A DNA stretch of 64,000 bases from Novosphingobium naphthalenivorans NBRC 102051 (GTDB taxonomy: Bacteria; Pseudomonadota; Alphaproteobacteria; Sphingomonadales; Sphingomonadaceae): contig NZ_BCTX01000010.1 in NCBI RefSeq assembly GCF_001590985.1, forward strand, positions 1 to 64,000, in the 5' to 3' direction. Below, piece by piece: positions 28,353 through 37,949 of the stretch. Within the stretch, counting starts at the first letter, position 1; each line of letters opens with the position of its first letter. A program made the translations under genes and the position numbers. The notes beneath the pieces were generated by a model. It made no database searches. It had not been told where the DNA came from and saw only the letters and a list, made by a program, of their open reading frames with translations.

Positions 28353-30818
28353 TCACTCCCCTTCCCCGTCAAGGCGCGGCTCGTCCACCCGCATCGCCAT
28401 GGCCGCGAGGCTTTCCGCTTCCACCAGCAGTTCCTCATCCGCCGCCCCTGACGGCAGGCTTTCGCGCCCGATCATCGAAAGGGCAGGAACGGCCAGCGGA
28501 CTGATCCGGTCGAGATGGACATGATCGATCTCGCGCGCCGCCCGCTCCAGCACATCGGCCACGCGCGCCACATCGGTCATGCGCGCCCGGGCATCCGCCC
28601 AGGCCGCCTCGATCAGCAAGTGATCGGGTTCGTACTTCTGCAGCACGTCATAGATCAGGTCGGTCGAGAACGTGACCTGCCGCCCGGACTTGCGCTTGCC
28701 CGGATGCTGGCGCTCGACGAGCCCCGAGATCACCGCCACTTCGCGAAAGGCCCGGCGCAGCAGATAGCTTTGCTGCACCCAGTCGACGAACTCGTGCGTG
28801 AGAATGTCCGGGGACAAGAGCGAAGCCGGGTCCTCGACCGGCTTCAGCCCCCAGACCACCAGCGTGTAGTCGGTTGCCACGAAACCCAGCGGCCCGAGCC
28901 CCCGGTCTTCCATTCGCCGTGTGATCAACATGCCCAGCGACTGGTTCGCATTCCAGCCCTCGAACGTGAAGTAGCTGGTATAGGCGAAGCCCTGATGCGG
29001 AAAGCTCTCGACCAGCAATCGGCCCGGCGCGGGCAAGTGCGAGCGCCAGTCCTGCACTTCCAGCCATTCGCGCACATCATCGGGGAAGCGCGCCCAGCCC
29101 GCGCGGTCGGACAGCATCGCGCGCACGCGGCCCGCAAGGTGCGTCGAGATCGGCATACGCTGGCCCATGTAGCTCGGGATGGTCGCCGAACGCTTCGCCG
29201 CGCGCACGATCAGGTCGAGATCCTTCAGCGATTCCACTTCCAGATCCAGGCCTGCAAAGCGGAACGTATCGCCCGGCTTCAGACTGGCACCAAAGCCTTC
29301 CTCCACCTTGCCCAGCGACCGGCCGTTGCGGAACCGCACCTCCAGCATCTCGGCATCGACGATGATCCCGGCGTTGAGGCGATGGCGCGCGGCATGTTCC
29401 GGGTGGGTCAAACGCCAGGTTCCGTCTTTCTCCCGCACGATGCGGCGAAAGCGGTCGTAGGCGCGCAGCGCGTATCCCCCCGTCGCCACGAATTCCAGCA
29501 CACGGGTGAACACGGCCTCGTCGACCCAGGCATAGGCCTGTGAGGAGCGGACTTCGGACAGGAGTGCCTGTTCACGGAACGGCCCGGCGCAAGCCACAGC
29601 CATGACATGCTGCGCCAGAACATCCAGCCCGCCCCGCCGGAAAGCCTCGCCATCGCGCTGCCCTTCGCGCACCGCCTGCTGCGCCGCGAAAGCCTCCAGG
29701 AATTCGAAGCGGTTGCCCGGCACCAGCAAGGCCTCGCTCGGGCAGTCCAGCCGATGGTTGGCGCGGCCGATCCGCTGGAGCAGGCGCGAAGAGCCCTTGG
29801 GCGCGCCCATCTGCACCACCAGATCGATATCGCCCCAATCGATGCCCAGGTCGAGGCTGGCCGTGCAGACCAGTGCCCGCAATTCGCCCCGCGCCATCGC
29901 CCCTTCCACCTTACGCCGCGCTTCCTTCGACAGCGAACCGTGGTGGATGCCGATCGGCAGGTTCTCCTCGTTGGCCTCCCACAATTCCTGGAAGATGTAC
30001 TCGGCCAGGAACCGGGTATTGGTGAAGACCAGCGTGGTGCGGTGCGCCCTGATCTGCGCGATCAGTTGTGGGATCGCCCAGGTCGCTGCATGGCCGCTCC
30101 ACGGGATGCGCTCTTCCTGCGGGAGCAGAATCTCCACATGCGGATCGGCGCCGGGCTCGCCTTCGACCAATGCCACGCTGCCGATGTCGCCCCAGGGGGC
30201 AAGCCAGCCGCGATAGGCGTCCGGATCGGCCAGCGTTGCCGACAACGCCACGCGCTGAAGATCGGGGCTGAGCGCCTGCAAACGCGCCAGCGACAGAGCC
30301 AGCAGATCCCCCCGCTTGCCCGTCGCAAAGGCATGGACCTCGTCGATCACCACCCGCTTGAGACCGGCGAACAGCTCCGGTGCTTCGGGATAGCTGAGCA
30401 GCAGCGACAGCGATTCCGGCGTAGTCAGCAGCACATGCGGCGGCCGGGCCCGCTGGCGCGCCTTGCGGTCGGACGGCGTATCGCCGCTCCGCGTCTCGAC
30501 GCGGATGGGAAGCCCGGTCTCCTCGATCGGGGCGATCAGGTTGCGTTGCACGTCATGCGCAAGCGCCTTGAGCGGGGAGACATAGAGCGTGTGCAATCCC
30601 TCGGGCGGAGCGGCGCCGGCAAGCCGCGAGGGGCTGAAGGCCGCCAGCGTCGGCAGAAACCCCGCCAGCGTCTTGCCGGCGCCGGTATCGGCCACCAGCA
30701 GCGCGTGCCGCCCGGCATCGGCTGCCGCCAGCATTTCCGCCTGATGGCGCCGCATCCGCCAGCCGCGCGCAGCGAACCACGCCGCGATTTCCGGCGGAAC
30801 CCCGCTCGCGCCCGTCAT
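28353..30818 (-). CDS. ligase-associated Lhr-type DEXH-box helicase
   Basis: About 821 residues, the size of the Lhr-core helicases associated with bacterial DNA-repair ligases (TIGR04121 type), much shorter than full Lhr (~1500). Motifs in order: VADTGAGKT (I), TTPESLSLLL, DEVHAF (II), ALSATLADP (III), LVFTNTRFLAE (IV), LVCTASLDLGIDWGD (V), RIGRANHR (VI), then the winged-helix and Lhr-specific C-terminal domains. The frame is open far upstream. Starts at 30818, 30830 and 30851 are all possible; family members begin near VPPEIAAWFAARGW, so 30818 is used. The usual ligase, nuclease and phosphoesterase partners are not adjacent. Confidence 0.88.
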   Translation of the reverse strand: MTGASGVPPEIAAWFAARGWRMRRHQAEMLAAADAGRHALLVADTGAGKTLAGFLPTLAAFSPSRLAGAAPPEGLHTLYVSPLKALAHDVQRNLIAPIEETGLPIRVETRSGDTPSDRKARQRARPPHVLLTTPESLSLLLSYPEAPELFAGLKRVVIDEVHAFATGKRGDLLALSLARLQALSPDLQRVALSATLADPDAYRGWLAPWGDIGSVALVEGEPGADPHVEILLPQEERIPWSGHAATWAIPQLIAQIRAHRTTLVFTNTRFLAEYIFQELWEANEENLPIGIHHGSLSKEARRKVEGAMARGELRALVCTASLDLGIDWGDIDLVVQMGAPKGSSRLLQRIGRANHRLDCPSEALLVPGNRFEFLEAFAAQQAVREGQRDGEAFRRGGLDVLAQHVMAVACAGPFREQALLSEVRSSQAYAWVDEAVFTRVLEFVATGGYALRAYDRFRRIVREKDGTWRLTHPEHAARHRLNAGIIVDAEMLEVRFRNGRSLGKVEEGFGASLKPGDTFRFAGLDLEVESLKDLDLIVRAAKRSATIPSYMGQRMPISTHLAGRVRAMLSDRAGWARFPDDVREWLEVQDWRSHLPAPGRLLVESFPHQGFAYTSYFTFEGWNANQSLGMLITRRMEDRGLGPLGFVATDYTLVVWGLKPVEDPASLLSPDILTHEFVDWVQQSYLLRRAFREVAVISGLVERQHPGKRKSGRQVTFSTDLIYDVLQKYEPDHLLIEAAWADARARMTDVARVADVLERAAREIDHVHLDRISPLAVPALSMIGRESLPSGAADEELLVEAESLAAMAMRVDEPRLDGEGE

Positions 30819-30989
30819 CGGCCCCGCCATTCCGCAGTTCTGGATTGCCATGGCATCATCATCGCGGAGCACATTAGGCCGTAAACGCAGCGGGGAAAGG
30901 CGATCTCTTGCGGAAGAAAGGCGATAGAGCCTTGCGGAGCCGCCCCCCTTGCCCGAAGACCCGCCGATCAACCCTTGGCAGCCCCTTCG

Positions 30990-32264
30990 ATGACCGCGCT
31001 TTCCGACTATTCCCATCTGATCAACATCGCCATGGGCCTTGCCCTTGGCCTGTTGGTGGGTCTGCAGCGCGGCTGGGTCCTGCGCGAACAGGCTTCCGGA
31101 TCGCGCTTTGCCGGCATCCGCACTTTTGCCCTGATGGGCCTCGCGGGCGGTATCGCCGGCGTGCTCTACGACCATGCGCGCGGCCCCGCGACAGCCCTGC
31201 TCGCGGCCGTCATGGTGCTGGTCCTGCTGGGCTACGAACGCACGGCCCATGCCAGCGGACGCATCGACGGCACTTCGGGCGTGGTCGCGCTGCTGACGCT
31301 GGCCAGCGGATTCCTGACCGGCACCGGCGAGCGGCTGACAGGCACCGCCGTCGCCGTAGTCATGGTGCTGGTGCTGGCCATGCGCGAACAACTTCACAGC
31401 TGGGTGCGGCATCTGAGCGAGAAGGAAGTGCTCTCGATCGCGCGCTTCGCGCTGATTGCACTGGTGATCCTGCCGCTGCTGCCCGATCAGCCTTACGGCC
31501 CTTATGCAGCGTGGAACCCGCGCAAGCTGTGGATGGTCGTCGTGCTTGTCTCGGGCTTTTCCTTCGCCGGCTATTTCGCCGCGCGTATGCTCGGCCCCAC
31601 CCGCGCCGTGATCGCGACGGCCGCTGCGGGATCGGTCGTGTCCTCCACGGCCGTCACCGCCTCGATGGCCACGCGGATGAAGGAGGGCACGGCCGGAACG
31701 CCGATCCTTGCCGCCGGAATCTCGACGGCATCGGCCGTCATGTACTTGCGCGTGATGGTCCTGACCGCCACGCTCGCGCCGTTTGCGCTCTTGTCGCTGA
31801 TACGGCTGGTCGTGCCGGGCCTTCTGGTCAGCCTGGCTTTCACAGCCTGGTATCTCCGCAAGGTCCCCAAGGGCACCGAGCAGGAGCCGCAGGACAAGAT
31901 GCCCATGCGCAACCCCTTTGACCTCGGACCGGCCTTCGTGCTCACCGCGCTGGTCATGGCCCTGACAGTGGCCGCGCGCTGGATTCTCGAACATTTCGGA
32001 GACCGCGAACTGGCGCTGGTGCTGGCGGTTTCCGGCACGGTCGATGTCGATTCGACCATCATCACCATGGGCAACCTGCCCAAGGGAACCCTCTCCCCCG
32101 TCAACGCGGCGCTGGTGCTGGCACTCTCGGTCACGCTCAACACCGTGTTCAAGGCCTTCGTCTCGGCCAGCGTGGGCGGATGGAGCAAGGGCAAGCATGG
32201 CACCCTGCCTCTCCTGGCCAGTGCCGTCACGGTCGTGATCGGCGGACTTGTGATGGCATTCTAG
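30990..32264 (+). CDS. MgtC/SapB-family membrane protein with DUF4010
   Basis: 424 residues, polytopic inner-membrane protein. The N-terminal ~140 residues are MgtC-like (AMGLALGLLVGLQRGW, GIRTFALMGLAGGIAGVL). The rest is a DUF4010 domain with about eight further helices. Family function is uncertain; MgtC relatives affect magnesium stress and ATP synthase, but this two-domain form is uncharacterised. ATG at 30990. Its last four bases overlap the end of the convergent phosphohexomutase gene. Confidence 0.85.
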   Translation: MTALSDYSHLINIAMGLALGLLVGLQRGWVLREQASGSRFAGIRTFALMGLAGGIAGVLYDHARGPATALLAAVMVLVLLGYERTAHASGRIDGTSGVVALLTLASGFLTGTGERLTGTAVAVVMVLVLAMREQLHSWVRHLSEKEVLSIARFALIALVILPLLPDQPYGPYAAWNPRKLWMVVVLVSGFSFAGYFAARMLGPTRAVIATAAAGSVVSSTAVTASMATRMKEGTAGTPILAAGISTASAVMYLRVMVLTATLAPFALLSLIRLVVPGLLVSLAFTAWYLRKVPKGTEQEPQDKMPMRNPFDLGPAFVLTALVMALTVAARWILEHFGDRELALVLAVSGTVDVDSTIITMGNLPKGTLSPVNAALVLALSVTLNTVFKAFVSASVGGWSKGKHGTLPLLASAVTVVIGGLVMAF

Positions 32265-33679
32265 ACGCGCGAGAGGCCCGAAAGCGCCAGCTGCGCGTCA
32301 ATCTCGCCGATCAGCCGGTCCAGCCCTTCGCGGGTATCGCTTTCGGCGCGGGCGGTCAGCATGTCCTGCGTATTGGACGCGCGCAGCAGCCACCAGCCGT
32401 CCGGGGTCGTCACGCGCACGCCGTCGATGTCCACGACTTGCGCTCCGTCTGCGGCCAGCCGCGCCTGCACTTCCGTGACAGCGGCAAACTTGCGTGCGCC
32501 ATCAACGGGAAAGCGCAGTTCGGGCGTGCTGAAGGTCTCCGGCATGGCATCGCGCAATTCGGCCAGCGTCCGGCCCAAGCGCACGGTCGCGGCCATCAGC
32601 CTGACTGCCGCATAGAGCCCGTCGTCGAACCCATAGTAATCGTCGGCAAAGAACACATGGCCGCTCATTTCGCCGCCCAGCGCCGCGCCTGTTTCCTTCA
32701 TCTTCGCCTTGACCAGCGAATGCCCCGAACTGCCCATCACCGGATGGCCGCCATTCCGGGCAATCGCATCGAACAGCGTGCGCGAGGCCTTGACGTCCGC
32801 CACGATGGTCGCGCCCGGCCGGCGGCGCAGAACGTCCTCGGCAAAAATCGCAATAAGCTGGTCGCCCCAGATGACCCTGCCGGTGGCATCGACGGCCCCG
32901 ATACGGTCGGCATCGCCATCGAAAGCCACACCGAAATCGAGCCCTTCGCGCGAGACCAGCGCCTTCAGATCGGCAAGGTTCGCCTCGATCGTCGGGTCGG
33001 GATGGTGGTTGGGAAAATGCCCGTCCACCTCGGTGAAAAGGAGATGATGCTCGCCCGGCAACCTTGCCGCGAGCTTTTCCAGCGCCGGTCCCGCCGCGCC
33101 GTTCCCGGCATCCCAGCCGATCCGCAGCGCAGCCAGACGGCCGGGATCGACGCCCGCCAGCCCTTCGAGCAGCCGGTCCACATAAGCATCGAGGACAGCC
33201 CGGTCTTCGCAGTGCCCGGCCCCCTGCTCCCAGTCGCCCGCCGCGGCCATGGCGCCAAGGTGCTGGATCTCGGCCCCGAAGAACGGGCGGCCGTGCAATA
33301 CGAACTTGAAACCGTTGTGATCGCGCGGGTTATGGCTGCCGGTGATCTGGATGCCCGCGTCGATGTCGCTGGCCGAAGCCTCGGCATAATAGAGCATCGG
33401 CGTCGGCCCCAGCCCGATGCGCACCACGTCGGCGCCGCTGGCGGCAAGCCCGGCCACCAGCGCCTGCTCCAGCATCGGAGAACTCAGCCTGCCGTCGTAG
33501 CCGACCGCGATCCGGCCCCCGCCTTCCCGGCGCACCACGGTCGCGAAGCTGCGGCCAATCGCATGGGCATCCGCTTCACCGAGCGTGGCACCAGCAACAC
33601 CGCGAATGTCGTATTCGCGCAGGATCGTGGGATCGAGCCTGTGGCCCCCGCCACCATCTGCGTTCGGGCCTGCGCTCAT
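32261..33679 (-). CDS. phosphomannomutase/phosphoglucomutase
   Basis: 472 residues, alpha-D-phosphohexomutase superfamily. The catalytic phosphoserine is in ITGSHNPRDHNGFK, the metal-binding loop is DGDADR, the sugar-specificity loop is GGEMSGHVFF, and the C-terminal phosphate site is RASNTQDM. Interconverts hexose 1- and 6-phosphates for nucleotide-sugar and exopolysaccharide supply. It resembles the bifunctional PgmG-type enzyme of gellan-producing sphingomonads. ATG at 33679. Confidence 0.92.
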   Translation of the reverse strand: MSAGPNADGGGGHRLDPTILREYDIRGVAGATLGEADAHAIGRSFATVVRREGGGRIAVGYDGRLSSPMLEQALVAGLAASGADVVRIGLGPTPMLYYAEASASDIDAGIQITGSHNPRDHNGFKFVLHGRPFFGAEIQHLGAMAAAGDWEQGAGHCEDRAVLDAYVDRLLEGLAGVDPGRLAALRIGWDAGNGAAGPALEKLAARLPGEHHLLFTEVDGHFPNHHPDPTIEANLADLKALVSREGLDFGVAFDGDADRIGAVDATGRVIWGDQLIAIFAEDVLRRRPGATIVADVKASRTLFDAIARNGGHPVMGSSGHSLVKAKMKETGAALGGEMSGHVFFADDYYGFDDGLYAAVRLMAATVRLGRTLAELRDAMPETFSTPELRFPVDGARKFAAVTEVQARLAADGAQVVDIDGVRVTTPDGWWLLRASNTQDMLTARAESDTREGLDRLIGEIDAQLALSGLSRV

Positions 33680-33686
33680 GCCCGGC

Positions 33687-33974
33687 TCAGGACGGCTGGT
33701 CCGGCGTCAGCTCGGCAAGCAGCAGGTCGCGCGCGGCATTGGCTTCGTGCACCTGCTCGCTGCTTCCGCCCCGGTCGGGATGGACCGCGGCAATGCGGCG
33801 GCGATGCGCGTCGAGGATGTCCTTGCGGCTGGCCCCCACATCGAGGCCCAGCACTTCGCGGGCATGGACCGCGGCAAACGAGCGGCGCACTTGCGGCTTC
33901 TTCTGCCAGGGCCAGCGGCCGACGATCATGCGCCAGGCCACACAGCCCAGTGCAATAAGCCAGATCAGCTTCAC
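33687..33974 (-). CDS. small membrane-anchored J-domain protein
   Basis: 95 residues. One N-terminal membrane helix (about 1-20, KLIWLIALGCVAWRMIVG) then a short cytoplasmic J-domain with VLGLDVGASRKDILDAHRR and the essential HPD motif (VHPDRGG). The layout matches Pam18/Tim14-like or DjlC-like J-proteins of alphaproteobacteria, which recruit DnaK to the membrane. GTG start. It lies 7 bases upstream of the phosphohexomutase and 29 bases downstream of mipZ. Confidence 0.82.
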   Translation of the reverse strand: MKLIWLIALGCVAWRMIVGRWPWQKKPQVRRSFAAVHAREVLGLDVGASRKDILDAHRRRIAAVHPDRGGSSEQVHEANAARDLLLAELTPDQPS

Positions 33975-34003
33975 GCCCGGATCGCCTTCATCAACACCCG
34001 GTC

Positions 34004-34813
34004 CTATTCCGCCGCGAAGGCGATATCCGGCTGCCTGCGTGCGGGCATCGGCAGGTTGAGGCCCGCCACCAGTCCACGCAGCTCCTGCCGGGCCACCAGA
34101 TGGCTGGTGCCCAGCTCACCCAGATAACCCTTGTCGAGCAGGGTCAGGCCCGAGGGGAACAGCTCGCGGTAGATAACGCGTTCGGAAAGGCCGCTGGCCA
34201 CGCGGAAGCCGACGCGCTTGGACAATTCGCTCAGCGCCCCTTCCAGGCGGCGCATGTTGCGCGCTTCCACGTGCTGCACGCGGTTGCGCACCACCACCCA
34301 GTCCATCTCGCGGCGCCCTTCGTTCAGGGTCTTCTGCCCGCGCTTCTTGCGGGTTTCCCACATGAGCTCGGCATAGAACGAGAGCTTCTTCACCTTGAAG
34401 GTCTCGGCATCGACATGGCCGATGAGGTCGAAGTCGACAAAGCTGTCGTTGAGCGGCGTCACCAGCGTGTCGGCCGTCGTCGCCACATGGCGGGCGAAGA
34501 GATCGTCCCGGCCCGGCGTGTCGAAGATCAGGAAATCGTAGCCGTCCGCGATCTGTTCGGCGAGATCGTCAAGCTCGTCGATATCGTCGCCGTCATAGAC
34601 CGCAAAGCGCGCGCCGGGCAGCGCGATCTCGCGCTTGCGTTCGGTATCCACCCGGTTCTCCAGATAGCGGAACAGCGTGCGCTGACGCGGATCGAGATCG
34701 ATCGCGGCGACATTGGCGCCCTGATACGCCAGAGCAATGGCGACGTGAACGGCGGTGGTGGACTTGCCGGTGCCGCCCTTTTCATTGGCGAAGACGATAC
34801 GATGCGCTGCCAC
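34004..34813 (-). CDS. mipZ: division-plane positioning ATPase MipZ
   Basis: 269 residues of the ParA/MinD family. Deviant Walker A NEKGGTGKST at 10-19 with both lysines, IDLDPRQRT Walker A' region, FLIFDTPG. The segments PLNDSFVDFDLIG, MDWVVVRNR and VIYRELFPSGLTLLD match Caulobacter MipZ rather than plasmid ParA. MipZ dimers form a polar gradient with ParB and inhibit FtsZ so that the ring forms at midcell. No parB is nearby, as expected for mipZ. Divergent from panC. Confidence 0.93.
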   Translation of the reverse strand: MAAHRIVFANEKGGTGKSTTAVHVAIALAYQGANVAAIDLDPRQRTLFRYLENRVDTERKREIALPGARFAVYDGDDIDELDDLAEQIADGYDFLIFDTPGRDDLFARHVATTADTLVTPLNDSFVDFDLIGHVDAETFKVKKLSFYAELMWETRKKRGQKTLNEGRREMDWVVVRNRVQHVEARNMRRLEGALSELSKRVGFRVASGLSERVIYRELFPSGLTLLDKGYLGELGTSHLVARQELRGLVAGLNLPMPARRQPDIAFAAE

Positions 34814-34952
34814 GGACTGTGATCGCTTTCCTGCTGCGGGAGGGTTGACCCAACCTTCTACGAATTCAAATGCATTGCCCGAAGGGGCACGCCGCGGCTA
34901 ATGGCTGGCGCGTCCACCGGTCAAGGCCATCATATCGGAGCAGCCCCAGCCA

Positions 34953-35816
34953 ATGCAAACCGTCCACAGCCTTGATCCACTGCGCCGTGCAGTTGCCCAG
35001 TTGCGGGAAGCCGGACCGCTCGCGCTGGTGCCCACCATGGGCGCCTTGCATGAAGGCCATCTGACACTGGTGCGCGAAGCGAAGAAGCAAGCCGCCAGCG
35101 TGGCCGTCTCGATCTTCGTCAACCCGTTGCAGTTCGGCGCGGGCGAAGACCTCGATGCCTATCCCCGCCAGCTCGAACGCGACAGCGCGCTGCTGGAAGC
35201 GGAAGGGGTGGACCTCATCTGGGCGCCGACCGTCGAGGCGATGTATCCGCAGGGCTTTGCCACCAATATCTCGGTAACGGGCGTTAGCGAGGGCCTGTGC
35301 GGGGCAGCCCGCCCCGGCCATTTCGACGGCGTCGCCACGGTGGTGTGCAAGCTGTTTCATCAGGTCCTGCCCGATATCGCCCTGTTCGGGGAAAAGGACT
35401 GGCAGCAACTGGCCGTGATCCGCCGCATGGCCCGCGACCTCGATCTCACCCGCCCCCATGTGGACCAGATCCTGGGCGTGCCCACCGTGCGCGAAGCGGA
35501 CGGTCTCGCGATGTCCTCGCGCAATGCCTATCTGACGCCGCAGGAACGCACGCAGGCCGCGGCGCTTCCCGCGGCGATGAAAAGCGCCATTGCCGGGATC
35601 GAGGCCGGCAAGGATGTGGCCGACGAACTGCAGGCTCTGGAAGCCGCCCTGCTCGATGCCGGTTTCCATGCCGTCGACTACGCCAGCCTGCGCGATGCGG
35701 ACGATCTGGCCGTGCTCGACCGCCGCTCGGCCCAACCGATGCGGCTGCTTGTCGCGGCCAAGATCGGCAAGGCCCGTTTGATCGACAACATGGCCGTTAT
35801 GCCTTCGAGCTGCTAA
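34953..35816 (+). CDS. panC: pantothenate synthetase
   Basis: 287 residues, condenses pantoate and beta-alanine using ATP. Class I synthetase-like motifs: PTMGALHEGHLTLVREAKK (HxGH), FVNPLQFG, and the KMSKS-like MSSRNAYL. The C-terminal domain is complete. It stands alone; panB is not adjacent. Confidence 0.96.
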   Translation: MQTVHSLDPLRRAVAQLREAGPLALVPTMGALHEGHLTLVREAKKQAASVAVSIFVNPLQFGAGEDLDAYPRQLERDSALLEAEGVDLIWAPTVEAMYPQGFATNISVTGVSEGLCGAARPGHFDGVATVVCKLFHQVLPDIALFGEKDWQQLAVIRRMARDLDLTRPHVDQILGVPTVREADGLAMSSRNAYLTPQERTQAAALPAAMKSAIAGIEAGKDVADELQALEAALLDAGFHAVDYASLRDADDLAVLDRRSAQPMRLLVAAKIGKARLIDNMAVMPSSC

Positions 35817-35931
35817 GTCACCTTACTGACATCGTCATTTGTTCAAGGGCCAGCAGCGGCCTAGATTCGGGATGTCTTGGGACTGGGCGATCCGCATTTC
35901 GCAATGCGGCAGCAAGGAGGGAATATCTGTC

Positions 35932-36702
35932 ATGAAAAAATTCGTCTGCGTACTTGGTGCAATCGCCATTTCGGCCGGTGCAAATCCGGCAATAGCCAAA
36001 AGCAAGTCTTCCGCGCGCCAGGAACAGGAACGCGGGACGCAGGAAATTCCCGTCTGCTACAAGAACCTCGGAACGATCGCGATCGTCGAGCCGGACAACA
36101 AGTGGTGGCGCGAATTCAACCTCGGCAGCCCGGAAGCGATCCTCAAAGTGTTCGTCCAGCGCTCCCACTGCTTCACGCTCGTCAACCGCGGCCGCTCGCT
36201 CCAGAGCAGCGCGATGGAGCGGGCCCTCGCCGAGCAGGGCGAACTCCAGGCCGGATCGAACATCGGCAAGGGCCAGATCAAGGCGGCGGACTACTTCCTC
36301 CAGCCCGATATCGTCTCCACCAACAACAACTCGGGCGGCACCAATCTCGGCGGCGTGCTGGGCGGTGTCGGCGGCCTGTTCGGCCGCGGCTTCGGCGCCA
36401 TCGCCGGCGGCATCAACATCAAGAAGGGTGAAGCCAACGTGACGCTTTCGATCGTCAACGCGCGCACCACTGTCGAGGAAGCGCTGACCGAAGGCTATGC
36501 CCGCAAGTCCGATGTCAGCTTCGGCGCGGGTGGCGGCGGCTTCTTTGGCGGCACGTTCGCCGGGGTCGGCGGCGGCGGCTACCAGAACACCCAGATCGGC
36601 CAGATCATCGTGCTGGCCTACCTCGATGCCTATACCAAGCTGGTGGACCAGCTCGGCGGCCTGCCCGAGGATGCCTCGGCAGCAGCGCCCGAAGCGCACT
36701 GA
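35932..36702 (+). CDS. CsgG/HfaB-family protein
   Basis: 256 residues with a signal peptide (residues 1-23, ending NPAIA). The body matches the CsgG family: CFTLVNRGRSLQSSAMERALAEQGEL, KAADYFLQPDIVS, a NIKKGEANVTLSIVNARTT strand pair, and YQNTQIGQIIVLAYLDAY. CsgG forms the outer-membrane curli exporter; HfaB is its holdfast relative. A glycine-rich insert (about 143-162) sits mid-domain. No lipobox Cys is seen after the signal peptide, and no csgE/F or curlin genes are near, so its cargo is unknown. AAGGAGG precedes the ATG. Confidence 0.82.
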   Translation: MKKFVCVLGAIAISAGANPAIAKSKSSARQEQERGTQEIPVCYKNLGTIAIVEPDNKWWREFNLGSPEAILKVFVQRSHCFTLVNRGRSLQSSAMERALAEQGELQAGSNIGKGQIKAADYFLQPDIVSTNNNSGGTNLGGVLGGVGGLFGRGFGAIAGGINIKKGEANVTLSIVNARTTVEEALTEGYARKSDVSFGAGGGGFFGGTFAGVGGGGYQNTQIGQIIVLAYLDAYTKLVDQLGGLPEDASAAAPEAH

Positions 36703-36728
36703 CGGCTGGAAACGCCCGGCATTTCAGG

Positions 36729-36755
36729 AAAGGGCGGGCCTGCGGGTCCGCCCTT
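36729..36755 (+). terminator. Rho-independent terminator of the CsgG-like gene
   Basis: 12-bp stem AAAGGGCGGGCC / GGTCCGCCCTTT (one G-U), 3-base loop, ending in TTTTT. 26 bases after the stop codon. Confidence 0.88.
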
Positions 36756-37262
36756 TTTGCTGGGGCCGGCAATCGACCGCCTGGCCCAGGACCTGCAAGG
36801 CTGCCGTTCGCTCCCTGACAGCTCCTCCTAACAGCCATTGTCAGGCGACCGGGACGGCGTTGTACCATAGTCTGCCGGACGTCCATTCAACGCAGATCCG
36901 GGCCGGGAGATGACGCCTTTCGAAACCATGTCCCCAACAATCGCCGGAACGGCCCTGCTCCCGGATGCAGGCCGGGCCGTGACGCCTGCTGAGCGTACCG
37001 GGGAAGCGGACACGTCCATCCCAGTCCCTCCATGTGGCGATCCGTAACCCCCCGCCAGATGGCGGCTTTCACGCCTGCCGCGATCGAGGGCTGGGCAGAT
37101 CCCCGATCCGGAACGGCCGAATGTGCCGCCACTGGCACCCCCGCCCCGGTGTGCAACGGCGCGTCCATTGCCATCGCGGGCGGGGCATCCTACCGATCAT
37201 GGAATTCAGGCGACGCGTGCGGTAAAGACGCGATGGGTGGCACCAAAGGGGACAATAGCGGA
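36756..37262. other. 507-base intergenic region
   Basis: No coding frame here has family similarity or a convincing start. It should contain the promoter of the response-regulator gene, but I see no clear -35/-10 pair or operator. Confidence 0.4.
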
Positions 37263-37949
37263 ATGAGCGGGCTCAATATCCTCTATATCGAGGACGATGC
37301 GCGCGCTGCCTCGCAAGTTGAGGAACTGATCGCGGGATCCGGCAACACGGTCACCTGGGCGCCGACCGGGGCCGATGGTCTGCGGCGGGCAGGCGCCGAG
37401 CGCTTCGATGTGATCATTCTCGACCGTATGCTGCCCGATCTCGACGGGATCACGCTGCTGGGCCGGCTGCGGGAAAGCGGCGTCGGCACGCCGGTGCTGA
37501 TGCTCTCGGCGCTGGGCCGGACGTCCGATCGCGCCGAAGGGCTCGATGGCGGGGCCGACGATTACCTGGCCAAGCCCTTCGAAGCCGAGGAACTGCTCGC
37601 GCGGCTGCGCGCCCTCCATCGCCGCGGCTCGGGCCGCGAACACAGCGCCGTCATCCTCTACGGTGCGTTCGAATGCCACGTGAAGGCCCGCACCGCCTTT
37701 CGCGACAACCGGCATCTTTCGCTGAGCCCCAAGGAATTTGACCTGTTCCGGTATTTCATGAGCAATGCCGGGGAAGTGCTGACGCGCGAGATGCTGCTGC
37801 GCGATGTGTGGAAAATGAATTTCGATCCGCAGACCAACGTCGTCGATGTCAACATCGGCCGTCTGCGCCGCAAGCTTGAGGACGGATTCGACAGTCCCGC
37901 CCTCGAAACGATCTGGGGATCGGGCTACCGGCTGCTGGACGGGCGGTGA
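37263..37949 (+). CDS. OmpR-family response regulator
   Basis: 228 residues. Receiver domain 1-120 with the acidic pair ED-D (10-12), phosphoacceptor Asp54 in ILDRMLPDLDG, and LAKPF. C-terminal winged helix (about 130-225) with LSPKEFDLFRYFMSNAGEVLTREML and VDVNIGRLRRKL. The frame is open upstream; ATG at 37263 gives the normal N-terminus. The stop overlaps the kinase GTG start, so the pair is co-translated. Confidence 0.92.
   Translation: MSGLNILYIEDDARAASQVEELIAGSGNTVTWAPTGADGLRRAGAERFDVIILDRMLPDLDGITLLGRLRESGVGTPVLMLSALGRTSDRAEGLDGGADDYLAKPFEAEELLARLRALHRRGSGREHSAVILYGAFECHVKARTAFRDNRHLSLSPKEFDLFRYFMSNAGEVLTREMLLRDVWKMNFDPQTNVVDVNIGRLRRKLEDGFDSPALETIWGSGYRLLDGR

Noticed and set aside
30852-32198. 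Upstream extension of the helicase frame by several hundred codons
   Set aside because: It runs antisense through the MgtC-like gene and has no similarity; the helicase starts near 30818-30851.
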